DNA from: Hirudo medicinalis
Taxonomy: Eukaryota > Annelida > Clitellata > Hirudinida > Hirudinidae
Assembly: GCA_011800805.1 (NCBI GenBank)
Contig: MPNW01000028.1
Span: 75,352-99,032 of the forward strand
DNA: 23,681 nt
Reading direction: 5' to 3'
The position numbers and the translations under genes were made by a program. Within the stretch, counting starts at the first letter, position 1, and every line of letters starts with the position of its first letter. The notes beneath the pieces were generated by a model. It searched no databases. It saw only the letters and a list, made by a program, of their open reading frames with translations, and was not told the origin of the DNA. Below are positions 1 through 7,967 of the stretch, one piece after another.

Positions 1-188
1 GGTCTTGTTCCACTTTTCGCCTCCTTTCCTGGTTAATCATAGCGGCTCTGGTTGATGAGCTCGCCTGGGACCATTTTGGCAGGTGGTTCCATCCAACTGC
101 ATGACGGTCCGTCTGGGTAGGACCTCTGACTTCTTCGAACGTCAGCTCGGCTACTGATTCGTCGATCTCATTCTGCGCTCGGAATTTC
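1..188 (-). CDS. Unidentified exon-like open frame, cut by window edge
   Basis: Read on the minus strand, this stretch stays open for 62 codons from a possible acceptor (TATAG|G, exon starting at 188) to the window edge. It is much richer in GC than the DNA just upstream. The predicted peptide has an acidic part (EIDESVAELTFEEVRG), then a Trp-containing part (GWNHLPKWSQ), then a charged end (NQERRRKVEQD). I do not recognise the family. A second minus-strand frame is open across much of the same stretch and ends in ELINQSRYD followed by a stop, so the true frame is uncertain. It lies downstream of the JARID2 stop in the same orientation and could belong to the next gene or to an old transposable element. 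Confidence 0.4.
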
Positions 189-1197
189 CTATACGTAATA
201 TATGTAAATATAGTGCCGCTCAGATAAGTCACACAACTAGAATATTCAGACAAGTCTTAATGCGAGTTGAGGTATTAGTGATTTTGATAATCTTCTTCTA
301 AAGACGATCGTCTCATACACAAGCGGTCTCGTCGAGTATTTAGATCGTCTATGGCCATATCACGTTGAAAACACCGGTTCTCGCCCGATTGATCTTTATT
401 AAGGTAACTTAGTTTTCGTTCGAGTGAATCACATTATAAACTAGTCAGATTTTTGTGTATCTCTACTTAATAATTGTTTATTAACGTCCGGCACAGTCAG
501 ATAATTAGGACGGCGCCCCCGCAACGGGATTCTAATCCGTGCTGCTAAATAGCTCTAATTAGTGCCAACGGGGATTTTATATCGGTTTGGCTAAAGCTGC
601 TCTTTCAGGGCTTGATTTGCAATTATTGTTATTTCTCAATTTAACCTTTCAAATCAGAAAGAAAAATCAGCACACGATGTTTCATCGTAATCTGTAACTG
701 GCATATGCAAAAAACTTCTGACCTCAAAGTCATCCGTCGGGACGATCAAATCTTCTGGGGACAGTTAGCAAATATATGCAGAAAGCATCCAGGGTATTTG
801 ACCTTAAATGTGAATGCAGCAATAATTGAGCTGTGCACGCGAAAACTGAATTAGAAACACATTGAGATCAGTCAAAGATTGGTGTATAGAGCATACACAC
901 TTTAAACATACTAAAGTTTGAGAAATTAAAACTTAGAACAAATAAAGATGGCTTGCACTCACCGCACTAAAAACAAATGCGGCGCAATATGAATTTAAAA
1001 ATGTACATCAAAGTAATGTGGTTTGTCATCAATGTCCTGAGGCACGTTGGATGGAGGTACACAAAGCTTAAACATTTCACACAAACACGTAATCCCAGAT
1101 CAGTTAAGGCAGATGCAATGTTTATCACAAACTTCTTGACTTGAGCAAATAAAATGCAATGAATACTGAGGCATCTTGAGAAAGTATGAGTGAGTCT
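189..1197. other. 3' flank of the JARID2-like gene; no gene seen
   Basis: AT-rich DNA beyond the JARID2 stop codon. I found no coding exon. No AATAAA on the minus strand lies close to the stop; the nearest one I noticed reads as TTTATT on the plus strand at 395-400, so the 3' untranslated region may run about 800 bases or use a variant signal. A compact inverted structure at 490-566 is listed separately. Confidence 0.6.
490..566. repeat. Nested inverted repeat with GC-rich core
   Basis: GGCAC (490-494) and TAATTAG (502-508) are mirrored by CTAATTAGTGCC (555-566). Between them ACGGGATT/AATCCGT (524-540) forms a second small hairpin with one bulged G. The core is rich in G and C, unlike its surroundings. 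It could be a small MITE-like element or a structured RNA; the family is not recognised. Confidence 0.4.
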
Positions 1198-1257
1198 TCA
1201 TAACATCTGATGCCTCCAAATGTTCTTTGCCTTTGACAAGACTTCAGACAATTCAGA
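1198..1257 (-). CDS. Jarid2: JARID2-like exon S: last exon and stop
   Basis: Encodes SELSEVLSKAKNIWRHQML followed by TGA (1200-1198). It corresponds to the human DEEQIISLVNQICGKV helix and ends there, so the human C-terminal tail of about 40 residues is absent. The acceptor CCCAG keeps phase 0. Confidence 0.8.
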   Translation of the reverse strand, partial: SELSEVLSKAKNIWRHQML

Positions 1258-4200
1258 CTGGGATGATATGATACAAATATATAACAATCAGGGTCTTATT
1301 TATGAAATATAAATTAAGCAATGATGATAACTCATCACATGTTATAATCATTAAAATAATAATGTAATCAATTCTGCAATTTTAAATAGGAATTAATAAT
1401 TAGAGTAATCCTCATAACCACCTGTTTGAAATGGATGACAAGTTCACATGAACTTCTTTGAGCTTTCTTCTTCAACAACATCTTAATGGCGCATCCCAAG
1501 CAGTACTCATCGTTAGTGTGGAGTTCTTTCACCTGCAACACATGATAAAACAATCCCATAACATTAAACATAATGATTCCAATTTCATTAGTTAGTTGAC
1601 AATCTCAAAAGATAAACTTAGAGCACAATCAAGAATTAACATTATCTTTAATATTAATTATTCAAACCACAAACTTATGCAGTCCATTGTGAGGTGAATT
1701 ATAACACATCAATTTTTCATTATAAAAATGTATTTTTAAATAAAAGTAAAAATCACCACAGAAAAGAAGCAGAAGTCTTTGGTAAGATGGCAGACACCCA
1801 ACTCGTGCTTGACGACCTTGTCCACCCATGCCTCAGAACCTCCATCTTCCCCTGCACTCACCCTCACCACCCTCCTCCTCACACCAAGATCAATAAGTGC
1901 CTTTCTTAGCCTCAGCTCTCTTGACCTGTCAATAAAATAGGAACGACTTCATGCATTTACAAAAATTCAATTAATATCATACGTATTGCTAAACTCTACC
2001 GTAAAGGGCAATTTAATGAAACAGATTACATTTGATTCTCCGGACATTTTTTTAATGTAAGGAAGATAAAAAATGCCAGCAGTAACAGTGTAATGTAATA
2101 TATTCATATCAATGCATTTCTTTAAATGATGTTAATTAAAAAATATTCCATTTAATTTTGAAGGATACCCAAGAATTCACATAATGTTTGTTTTCTTAAA
2201 AATAAAATTTTAGTTTTAATTTTAGAGACGGAGACTTATGAATAGCACGGTATATTACCAGTGATATATCAATATTATCATTATTGTTGGTTATTACAAA
2301 TAAATGTTACAAGAAGCTAAAAAATAATAATAAAGTGAAACCATGAATTAGTGTAAAATGTAAAAAGATCTGCTCTATCTCACACAAATTTCTCAGCAAC
2401 ACTCAAGGCTTGGATCATATCCTTGGGTGAGAAATGTTGAACAGTGTTGAGATTTTGTTGTCGATGTTGGTGCTGGAAACATTCCACAGACAGCATGAGG
2501 AAAACAAACCTCTCGAATGAAAATATTGCTTCAATGCAACTTCTATGGAGGTTCTGAAAAGCCAATTCAGCCAATGCTAAATTATGGGTGGGTATAATGT
2601 CAAAGTGAGATAATAACTTTAACGCATAACTACCTTAATTCTATTACATATTGTTTAATGTTATGCAATAATACTGTAATGGAAATTACATTGGAAGCCT
2701 TTGAAGCATTAATGAGCCAATTTTGAGGAAGAAAGTGGATGTGTTCAGAGATGTTGTATCCACAGCTGATGGATGCAAAGAATGTGTTGGGAGGAATGAC
2801 AACAAGTTGGCCTGCTTGCTGAACCACTTGATGCACGGGAACTCCACGTTTCATCAACATTTCTGGGTGAACCTGAGGGACAAATTAAACATGAAATTAA
2901 AACATGGAGAGCTTAATGCCTTTGGGCTGAATGTCTTCTGACAATGTGTTGTTAATGTCTTCCCTTCAGGAAAACAACTGCACTAACAGAAGACAAAAGA
3001 CTTGGGAGATTTCATATTCGATGATTGAGTAAAACGTTTCTTCAAAAATATTACCATGGCAATGTTTGGAGGTAACCAATAGCCTGATGTTTGTTGAATC
3101 AGATCAGGAACAATCTCCTTTAAAGCCTTCTTAAGTTTCTTTTCATCTTGGAAACTCACAAAATACCTAAAAATTTAACAAATAAAGTCAAAATAACAAA
3201 TAAATTAAACAGAGCTATGAAAAGTTTAATTCAAAGTCCTACAGGTGCAATAAATATTTCCAAGAAGAATTTGAAATAATTCCATTCCAAAAAAAAAAGC
3301 TTCAAGAAATGTTACCAGTTGATGTCTGCACCAGTGTAGTTGTAAGACACAGTGCCCCTCGAGTGCCTGTCCATCGTCCAACAACGGGTTGAAAACATCA
3401 TCTCAACCTCTAACCTGCTGTCAAGCACTTCTGCAAGAGCACATCAGTAATATCAGCATAATCATATGCACATAAGTAATTATTTTAATTTCTAATAACT
3501 CATTTCATTGGCTTATTGCACAAATATGTAATTGACAGAGTTACGACCTTCATCGCACGACAAGGGACACGAAGGACTGCAGCAACATCTCAGAAAGGAA
3601 GTCAAATTCATTCTGAAAGCAGCAATCATCACGTCGTAACATGTTAACAACTTTGTTCCACTAATAAACAAATAAATAATAACTTAAATGTAAATCATAC
3701 ATTTTACAGAAATATGAAATTTTAAAATAAAATTCAAAATGGCAAAGTAAGTCGAAATTGCAAAATAACAATTTTATGGTGCCCGCAAGTCTTAGAGGGT
3801 AGCATTCCTGCAAGGTAATGGTGGCAGTCACGTTGCCTAGTGTTCGAAACCCAGCCTGCACTGCCACAAGCGCCCTTGGGAAGGAGCAATATATAAATGG
3901 CTAACAAAAAGCACAAAGGTACTGAGCAAGTGGTGCTATATAAATAAACATCAATTGCAATATTCAAACAATTAATCTTCATGTAATAGAATGAATATCA
4001 ATATTTGAATGTTGAAGTTACTATCAGCACTTGAATGAAATTTTTATTGCTAATTATTTACATTAGTTAATTGATTAAACATTTAAATGAGTTTTAATTG
4101 AACAAAGTACTTTTTTTTGGCAGAAGACCTTCTTCTTGAAGTGTCTGGTTTCATGAAAGCCGTGTGCACTGTCACGTGCGGATTGGCGTCCTCGACAATC

Positions 4201-7200
4201 TTCCAATAGGCGGACTGCAAGCATTGATAATTGAGTGAACAGAATGCAAACATCCACAACATTGATAATGTTGATTCAACAGAATGCAAACATCCACAAC
4301 ATCGATAATGTTGATTCAACAGAATGCAAACATCCACAACATTGATTCAACAGAATGCAAACACCCAAAACAGTGATGAGCAATTTTTAAGCATCGCCTT
4401 TGAAATCAACCAATCAGGATTTTTATGTAATTTGCATAATTACCACTTTACAAATTCAATATGACCAGCATGCTCCAACAAGAAGACAATGCACTCTTTG
4501 CATAACATCAGGTCTCTTAATAATAACAACAATAACAGTAATAATAATAAATTAAATGTTGAATCCAAACAAATGTAAAAGATTACAAGAACTTGTTGAG
4601 AAGAAGCATCATCCAAGTCAAACATTGAGGCAATGTTGCAGGCAACATCGTACAACTCACTCAATGTCCTGCAACGACCCTGTGCAACAATAAATGAATA
4701 CAAAACTAAACTAAATGTTTAACAAATGTTATTAATAGAAACTTAATAAATTAATATCTTATATTGCATTGAAGAATGACAATGTTTCTGCTAAGGGAAT
4801 ATATATTTTGAATTTGTGAAATTTATTAGAACATATTTTTACATTTATAAACTGTATTCCTAGCTTGAACCTAGCACGATCTGTGGCAATTCAAACAATA
4901 GCAGTACGAATGCATATTTTTAAAAAATGCTTCACTTTGTTTCTGGTCTAAATGTAGTGCAAACTTCTTCATCGTAAACTTGATAATACTTTATAATCTA
5001 ATCACACAATGAATTAAATTGAAATATTGTTAGTGTTTTGGAAATAAATTGAACAAAACCAGAATGATAAGAATCGAAGCTCCTCGAAGACAAACCTTTG
5101 CAACGCAGAGATCGTCGCAACATTCCGAATTACTGCAGTTGAGGACCTTCCTTTCAAGTTTCTCTTTCTCTTTCAAGGTGAGTGAGTCGTAGGAGAGCAG
5201 GTAACGACAATAGACCTCGTAAAATCGTGATATTTTGTCACGGGTCTGAGGTCATATTTGTAAGAAGATAAACTTTCAGATCAATGATCGATCGGATTAA
5301 AGCATTTTCTTTATGTTAACATACTTGTAATCTATCATTACAAACTCATGTGGCTGTTGCTCATAATAAAAATGAGTGTGATTATAATGACAGCACGTTT
5401 TTGAATCTCTCGTTGAACAGCAAGTCTCAGAAACAAACCATTTTTGGAACTTTGATGGTTTTAATGACATCAGCCCACAAAACATCATCAAGGACCCTCT
5501 GAAGTCCCCCGTGGCTGCAAATCGAGTCCGACAAACCGACCAGGTCCATCTCCACACCACCTGCCTGTGCATATTTATAAATAAAATGAGTCTAAAAATC
5601 ATTCATTAACATGCAAATATTAAATCATTCAACATAATTAGGCGAACAAACCAGAGGATGAGATGTAAACCCAGTCCCATTAGAAACAAGGAAGCACATG
5701 ATGCAGGCCAACTTAACAGAATTCCTACCCCATCTGATGACAACCAAAACATCAACATTTGATGCTATCATTATTATTATCACCATCATCATCATTATCA
5801 ATTAATTATGTTATCATCAATCTTATCTATTTTCTCAGTGCATCAATTTCAATAATAATAATAATAATAATCATCATCATAATCATCATCGTCATCATCA
5901 CAACCATAAAAGAACTAAAGATGACTTTTACTTAACAATAGACCAGTGATTCTCACCTATTGCAAAACCTGTGCACGTACTGGTTGTGGGTGGAGAAGCG
6001 AACATGTTGTGGAATGTTGCATTCAATCTGCACATCCAACATTTCAAACTCAAACACAGCTTAAAAGCATTGCTGAAGCTCCACATTACAACAACAACAA
6101 CAACAGACCTTGAAACTAGAAGGAGGCTGAAGAAGAAAGGCAGGTTGGTTGCGAGTTGCGATGAGTCGTGCGATGTAAGCATGCACGTCCGAGAAGTCGC
6201 TCGTCGTGGCAGAGATCGGAGCGATGGATTTGCACTTGTGACATGTTTTGTTGGGTCCTGGATCTTTTAAAAGAATAAACTTTTAAGATTTGATTGAAGA
6301 ACAAGACTGTTATATATCACAGGCCCTTGCCTGCATGCACACTTAAAAAGAGCTTCTAACGGTTTCCCTGACCGTCTTTCGGATTCCCTTCTGAACTTTC
6401 GGCAGAACCGGGAAGAGATTCGACTTCTTTGTCGGAAGAGCTTTCCGAGGATTTGCACAGTTTCAGTTCTCGAGAAAGTTTCCTCCTAACGTTCAACAAC
6501 TGCTCCTTGTCGGTGGCAGCAGTCAAGGCTTTAGTGCTCGGCCTCAGACGGTTTTTGAGAGAAGGGGTATCGTCTAATGGAGGTTTTGTGGATTTCTTGT
6601 TCGGTGATGAGCTAGTTTTTGTAGACTTTCTGTCGATTGAAAACTTCTTCTTTGTTGCAGATTCTGAGCTGTTGCCACTTTTGTGTTGAGTTGTGGATTG
6701 TTCTTCAGCAACTTGTTTTGACTTTTTGGTGAAATCTGTGGTGGGTCTGAGAGGTGCATCATATTTGTTTAAAGTTTCTTCCTTAAAAGAAAACGTTAGG
6801 ACATGGTAACATGGTTGTTGCGCCTGTCAGAAGTCATTAAAAAAGCACCTTGAAAAATTCTGTTACGACCTTCCTTTGTTCATCGGCATTCTCAGGTTCT
6901 CTGTAGTCTTAAACATTTCATTTTTCAATATTAACAACTCTACATCAAGTATCACTTTCATCTCAAGTTTTAGCATCAATCATGCAACTTAAAATCAACT
7001 GAAAAATAATTTCTAATCTACTGATAAATTATAACCTCACCATACAAAGTACATCAAACAGTTTTATTGGAGCAACCAACAAAAACAGCAAAGATTTGAA
7101 AATTACTTCTGTAGCACAAGAAGTTTATGAAGTCCTCAGTGAAGAAGATATTTTTCAATGTTTTTGCATCCTCTGCTAACTTCAATTTCTTGGCACAGGT

Positions 7201-7967
7201 TTCACCAAACTCCACAGAAACATCATCTTCATCCTCATCCTTAACATAGTCTTCATCACTGTCCTCATATTCTCCTTCCTCCTCCTCCTCCTCCTCCTCT
7301 TCATCATCAACATCATCATCATCATCATCTTCACAGCTATCACCAGCCTTATGTTCATCCTCTTCATCACAGTTTAAACTTGTTTCACTACTTAAATCAT
7401 CATCACCATCATCACATCTTTCTTCCACATCACTTTTTTCTTTGTCATCATTCTGTCTGTGAAACACTCCTGATTTTGAAGGAAATTTTCTAACTGCTCT
7501 GAATTTTGTGTGAAACCTTGAAAATATAATGTCAGTAATGTAAATATAATGTATAATAAGCTATATATATAACAATGAAATTAATATATGAATAATAAAT
7601 AATAAAGGAAAATACTGAGCCATTATACTGTAAATATATATATATATATAAAAAGATGAAATAATATATATTATGTAATATGTGAAGTATATACATCAAG
7701 TTAGCCTGAAGTTAGAATCAATAACAAATATTTAATTGAAAGGCCTGGATTCAAAGACTATTATTATAAATTGTGATAATGATGTCAAAAATCTGGTGAA
7801 CAAAACTAAGCAGCATTGCAGAGTCCAAGAAAAAGATTGTTTCGTAACTAAATATTTAAGCCTAGCATATTTAGCACAACCCTAGCAAATCAGCTTTACT
7901 TATTGAGTTTACGACAACCTTAAATCTTCTTTCTTGTCACTTTCATCCAGTGCCAAACATTCGTCTG
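1198..7967 (-). CDS. Jarid2: JARID2-like PRC2 cofactor, 19 exons, 5' end missing
   Basis: JARID2 is a nuclear DNA- and RNA-binding cofactor that helps recruit and stimulate Polycomb repressive complex 2. The 19 exons listed below join in consistent phase and give about 900 residues (human: about 1246). In order: an Arg-Lys-Phe motif like the human EED-binding site; a long Asp/Glu tract; the TEDF-FLC motif; a Ser/Lys-rich linker; JmjN; a complete ARID; JmjC; and a C5HC2-type finger. The JmjC iron and 2-oxoglutarate residues are replaced, as in JARID2 and unlike KDM5, so it should not be a demethylase. The linker from ARID to JmjC is far shorter than in human, and the C-terminal tail is almost absent. 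The start codon and the N-terminal exon or exons were not found; they should lie above 7967. Identity is strong; some splice junctions were chosen by phase and alignment. Confidence 0.9.
1422..1532 (-). CDS. Jarid2: JARID2-like exon R: second part of zinc finger
   Basis: Encodes ELHTNDEYCLGCAIKMLLKK, then RSSCELVIHFKQ, matching human ENENVVFCLECALRHVEK and KSCRGLKLMYRYDE. The CxxC and the last Cys are kept; the His of ALRH is Met. Clear GTTGCAG acceptor and CAG|GTGG donor. Confidence 0.92.
1757..1925 (-). CDS. Jarid2: JARID2-like exon Q: first part of zinc finger
   Basis: Runs from SRELRLRKALIDLG through a basic loop to GVCHLTKDFCFFSV. The last part is the first half of the C5HC2 finger (human RRCQICQHLCYLSM), but the second Cys of CxxC is Thr. 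The donor GTG|GTGATT was chosen because it gives exactly the human spacing to the next Cys pair. Confidence 0.88.
2384..2553 (-). CDS. Jarid2: JARID2-like exon P: helical region after JmjC
   Basis: Contains FSFERFVFLMLSVECFQH, matching human FSMEKLLYQIAQAEAKKE, and later FSPKDMIQALSVAEKF. The donor TTTGT|GTGAGA leaves two bases, so that joining exon Q yields AEKFVSRELRLRKALIDLG, parallel to human LRDTELRQRRQLFEAGL. Confidence 0.9.
2690..2872 (-). CDS. Jarid2: JARID2-like exon O: JmjC second half
   Basis: Encodes VPVHQVVQQAGQLVVIPPNT, then FFASISCGYNISEHIHF. It aligns with human [20 protein letters not shown] and FVSKVCCGYSVSETVHF. The third iron-binding His of active JmjC enzymes is Phe here (codon 2779-2777). 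The VQQ-GQ-VV and CGY-SE-HF signatures point to JARID2 rather than KDM5. A plus-strand open frame across this exon is its shadow. Confidence 0.95.
3055..3166 (-). CDS. Jarid2: JARID2-like exon N: JmjC middle
   Basis: Completes WYFVSFQDEKKLKKALKEIV and runs to PPNIAM. It matches the human helix after [20 protein letters not shown]. The acceptor is TTTTAG and the donor ATG|GTAATA; phase 0 to exon O. Confidence 0.9.
3316..3430 (-). CDS. Jarid2: JARID2-like exon M: JmjC, first metal-site half
   Basis: Encodes LEVEMMFSTRCWTMDRHS and YNYTGADINW, matching human LNIGMVFSTSCWSRDQNH and YLHTGADCIW. KDM5 enzymes have His-x-Glu after the Trp; here it is Thr-x-Asp (Thr at 3377-3375, Asp at 3371-3369). 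The lysine that binds 2-oxoglutarate in GEPKTWY becomes Ile in GADINWY. The active site is therefore lost. Donor AACTG|GTAACA. Confidence 0.93.
3548..3660 (-). CDS. Jarid2: JARID2-like exon L: JmjC, Cys-rich variant
   Basis: Two frames look plausible here, but only one joins both neighbours in phase. It gives RMNLTSFLRCCCSPSCPLSC, in which NLT and the distance to the next conserved Phe (33 residues) equal the human spacing. The stretch that is PNNTGSILRHLGAVPG in human has become Cys/Ser/Pro-rich. The other frame (beginning WNKVVNML) reaches a stop just before the donor. Confidence 0.75.
3776..3946 (+). mobile_element. tRNA-derived SINE-like element in JARID2 intron
   Basis: A GC-richer block inside the intron between exons K and L, antisense to the gene. 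It has an A-box-like CTTAGAGGGTAGC (3791-3803) and, about 40 bases on, a B-box-like GTTCGAAACCC (3842-3852), the spacing of a tRNA-type internal promoter. A non-tRNA body follows (GCGCCCTTGGGAAGG), ending in two TATATAAAT/TATAAATAA motifs. No target duplications were confirmed. Confidence 0.6.
4129..4214 (-). CDS. Jarid2: JARID2-like exon K: JmjC start
   Basis: Encodes SAYWKIVEDANPHVTVHTAF, matching human xEYWRLVEEKDCHVAVHCGK. Two donors keep phase: AAG|GTCTTC at 4129 (used) and a later GTACTT. The first gives a length closer to human. The acceptor lies immediately beside a 40-bp tandem array in the upstream intron. Confidence 0.86.
4238..4375. repeat. 40-bp minisatellite with internal hairpin
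   Basis: Units of 40 bases begin AACAGAATGCAAACATCCAC at 4238, 4278 and 4318; the third has lost 9 bases, and a degraded fourth starts at 4349. Each full unit contains CAACATT-GAT-AATGTTG, an inverted repeat (4257-4273 in the first). The array lies in the JARID2 intron directly upstream of exon K. Confidence 0.85.
4593..4679 (-). CDS. Jarid2: JARID2-like exon J: pre-JmjC segment
   Basis: Encodes GRCRTLSELYDVACNIASMF, the counterpart of human [20 protein letters not shown]. It follows a GCACAG acceptor and ends SSQQ|GTTCTTG in phase 0. Confidence 0.9.
5096..5245 (-). CDS. Jarid2: JARID2-like exon I: ARID last helix and linker
   Basis: Contains [20 protein letters not shown], very close to human [20 protein letters not shown]; this is the best-conserved segment of the gene. 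After it only about 15 residues (LNCSNSECCDDLCVAK) lead into the next exon, where human has roughly 150-200 linker residues. Both splice sites keep phase 0. Confidence 0.94.
5439..5564 (-). CDS. Jarid2: JARID2-like exon H: ARID core
   Basis: Encodes AGGVEMDLVGLSDSICSHGG followed by LQRVLDDVLWADVIKTIKVP. It matches the ARID pattern of human [20 protein letters not shown] and the Trp-containing helix that contacts DNA. Phase 0 at both ends. Confidence 0.93.
5652..5733 (-). CDS. Jarid2: JARID2-like exon G: ARID, helix 2 region
   Basis: Encodes WGRNSVKLACIMCFLVSNG, clearly matching human WGPNVQRLACIKKHLKSQG with equal length up to the next exon. The acceptor is ATCAG and the donor CTG|GTTTGT. 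Confidence 0.93.
5766..5910. repeat. ATT/CAT simple repeats in JARID2 intron
   Basis: Two interrupted trinucleotide tracts, TTATTATCACCATCATC (about 5768-5800) and (AAT)n passing into (CAT)n (about 5851-5908), inside the intron between exons F and G. No coding potential. Confidence 0.85.
5957..6027 (-). CDS. Jarid2: JARID2-like exon F: JmjN end and ARID start
   Basis: Reads IECNIPQHVRFSTHNQYVHR, aligning residue for residue with human [20 protein letters not shown]. The donor AG|GTGAGA splits an Arg codon that exon G completes. The spacing from the JmjN PP motif to RF is the same as in human. Confidence 0.9.
6109..6263 (-). CDS. Jarid2: JARID2-like exon E: JmjN domain
   Basis: Carries a diverged JmjN motif: APISATTSDFSDVHAYIARL, then LLQPPSSFK, matching the human pattern xxPxxxPTxxEFxDPxxYI...PPPxWR with almost the same spacing. 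A CxxC (TCHKCK) lies just before. The exon ends in phase 0 at AAG|GTCTG. The acceptor TTTTAAAAG is weak. Confidence 0.8.
6373..6781 (-). CDS. Jarid2: JARID2-like exon D, Ser/Lys-rich linker
   Basis: 136 codons, open and low in complexity, rich in Ser, Lys and Thr, as in the disordered middle of JARID2. A basic stretch (NVRRKLSRELKLCKS) could form a helix. The donor is either GACG|GTCAGG (used here) or ACC|GTTAGA 12 bases further on; both keep the phase. Confidence 0.75.
6849..6898 (-). CDS. Jarid2: JARID2-like exon C, small charged exon
   Basis: Sixteen codons ending VVTEFFK before AAG|GTGC. The acceptor after ACAGAG fits the one base left by exon B; the alternative acceptor two bases upstream leads to a stop in the joined frame. 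No domain is recognised. Placement rests on phase. Confidence 0.62.
7107..7516 (-). CDS. Jarid2: JARID2-like exon B: RKF motif, acidic tract, TEDF motif
   Basis: Begins after TTTTCAAG and reads KFRAVRKFPSKSG, resembling the human stretch around Lys116 (AQRKFAQSQ) that is methylated and bound by EED. A very acidic run follows, with long Asp and Glu blocks written by GAT/GAA/GAG repeats. The exon ends with FTEDFINFLCYR, the counterpart of human KTEDFLTFLCLRG. In human the acidic segment comes after this motif; here it comes before. The chosen donor is AGAA|GTAATT. Confidence 0.8.
7919..7967 (-). CDS. Jarid2: JARID2-like exon A (first one located)
   Basis: Short acidic exon containing DESDKKEDLR. 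It follows a TTTGCAG acceptor with a NAGNAG choice (start 7967 or 7964). The donor AAG|GTTG leaves two bases, which complete an Arg codon with the first base of exon B. Support is phase and splice signals only. An upstream exon with the initiator Met is implied. Confidence 0.5.

Noticed and set aside
510..550. tRNA-like T-arm (GGGATTCTAATCC)
   Set aside because: No matching acceptor stem, D-arm or anticodon arm at the right distance, and the T-loop is not canonical.
2723..2941. Plus-strand open frame in the left part
   Set aside because: It is the shadow of JmjC exon O on the opposite strand.
3553..3660. Minus frame beginning WNKVVNMLRR, looking like an ARID helix
   Set aside because: It hits a stop just before the donor, does not join either neighbour in phase, and the true ARID is at 6027-5096.
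4238..4375. CRISPR-like repeat array
   Set aside because: The units are contiguous, without unique spacers, in animal intron DNA; it is a minisatellite.
1198..7967. KDM5 demethylase as identity of the left gene
   Set aside because: The VQQ-GQ-VV and SCGY-SE-HF signatures, loss of His-x-Glu, and ARID/JmjN spacing fit JARID2; KDM5 would also have PHD fingers, none seen.
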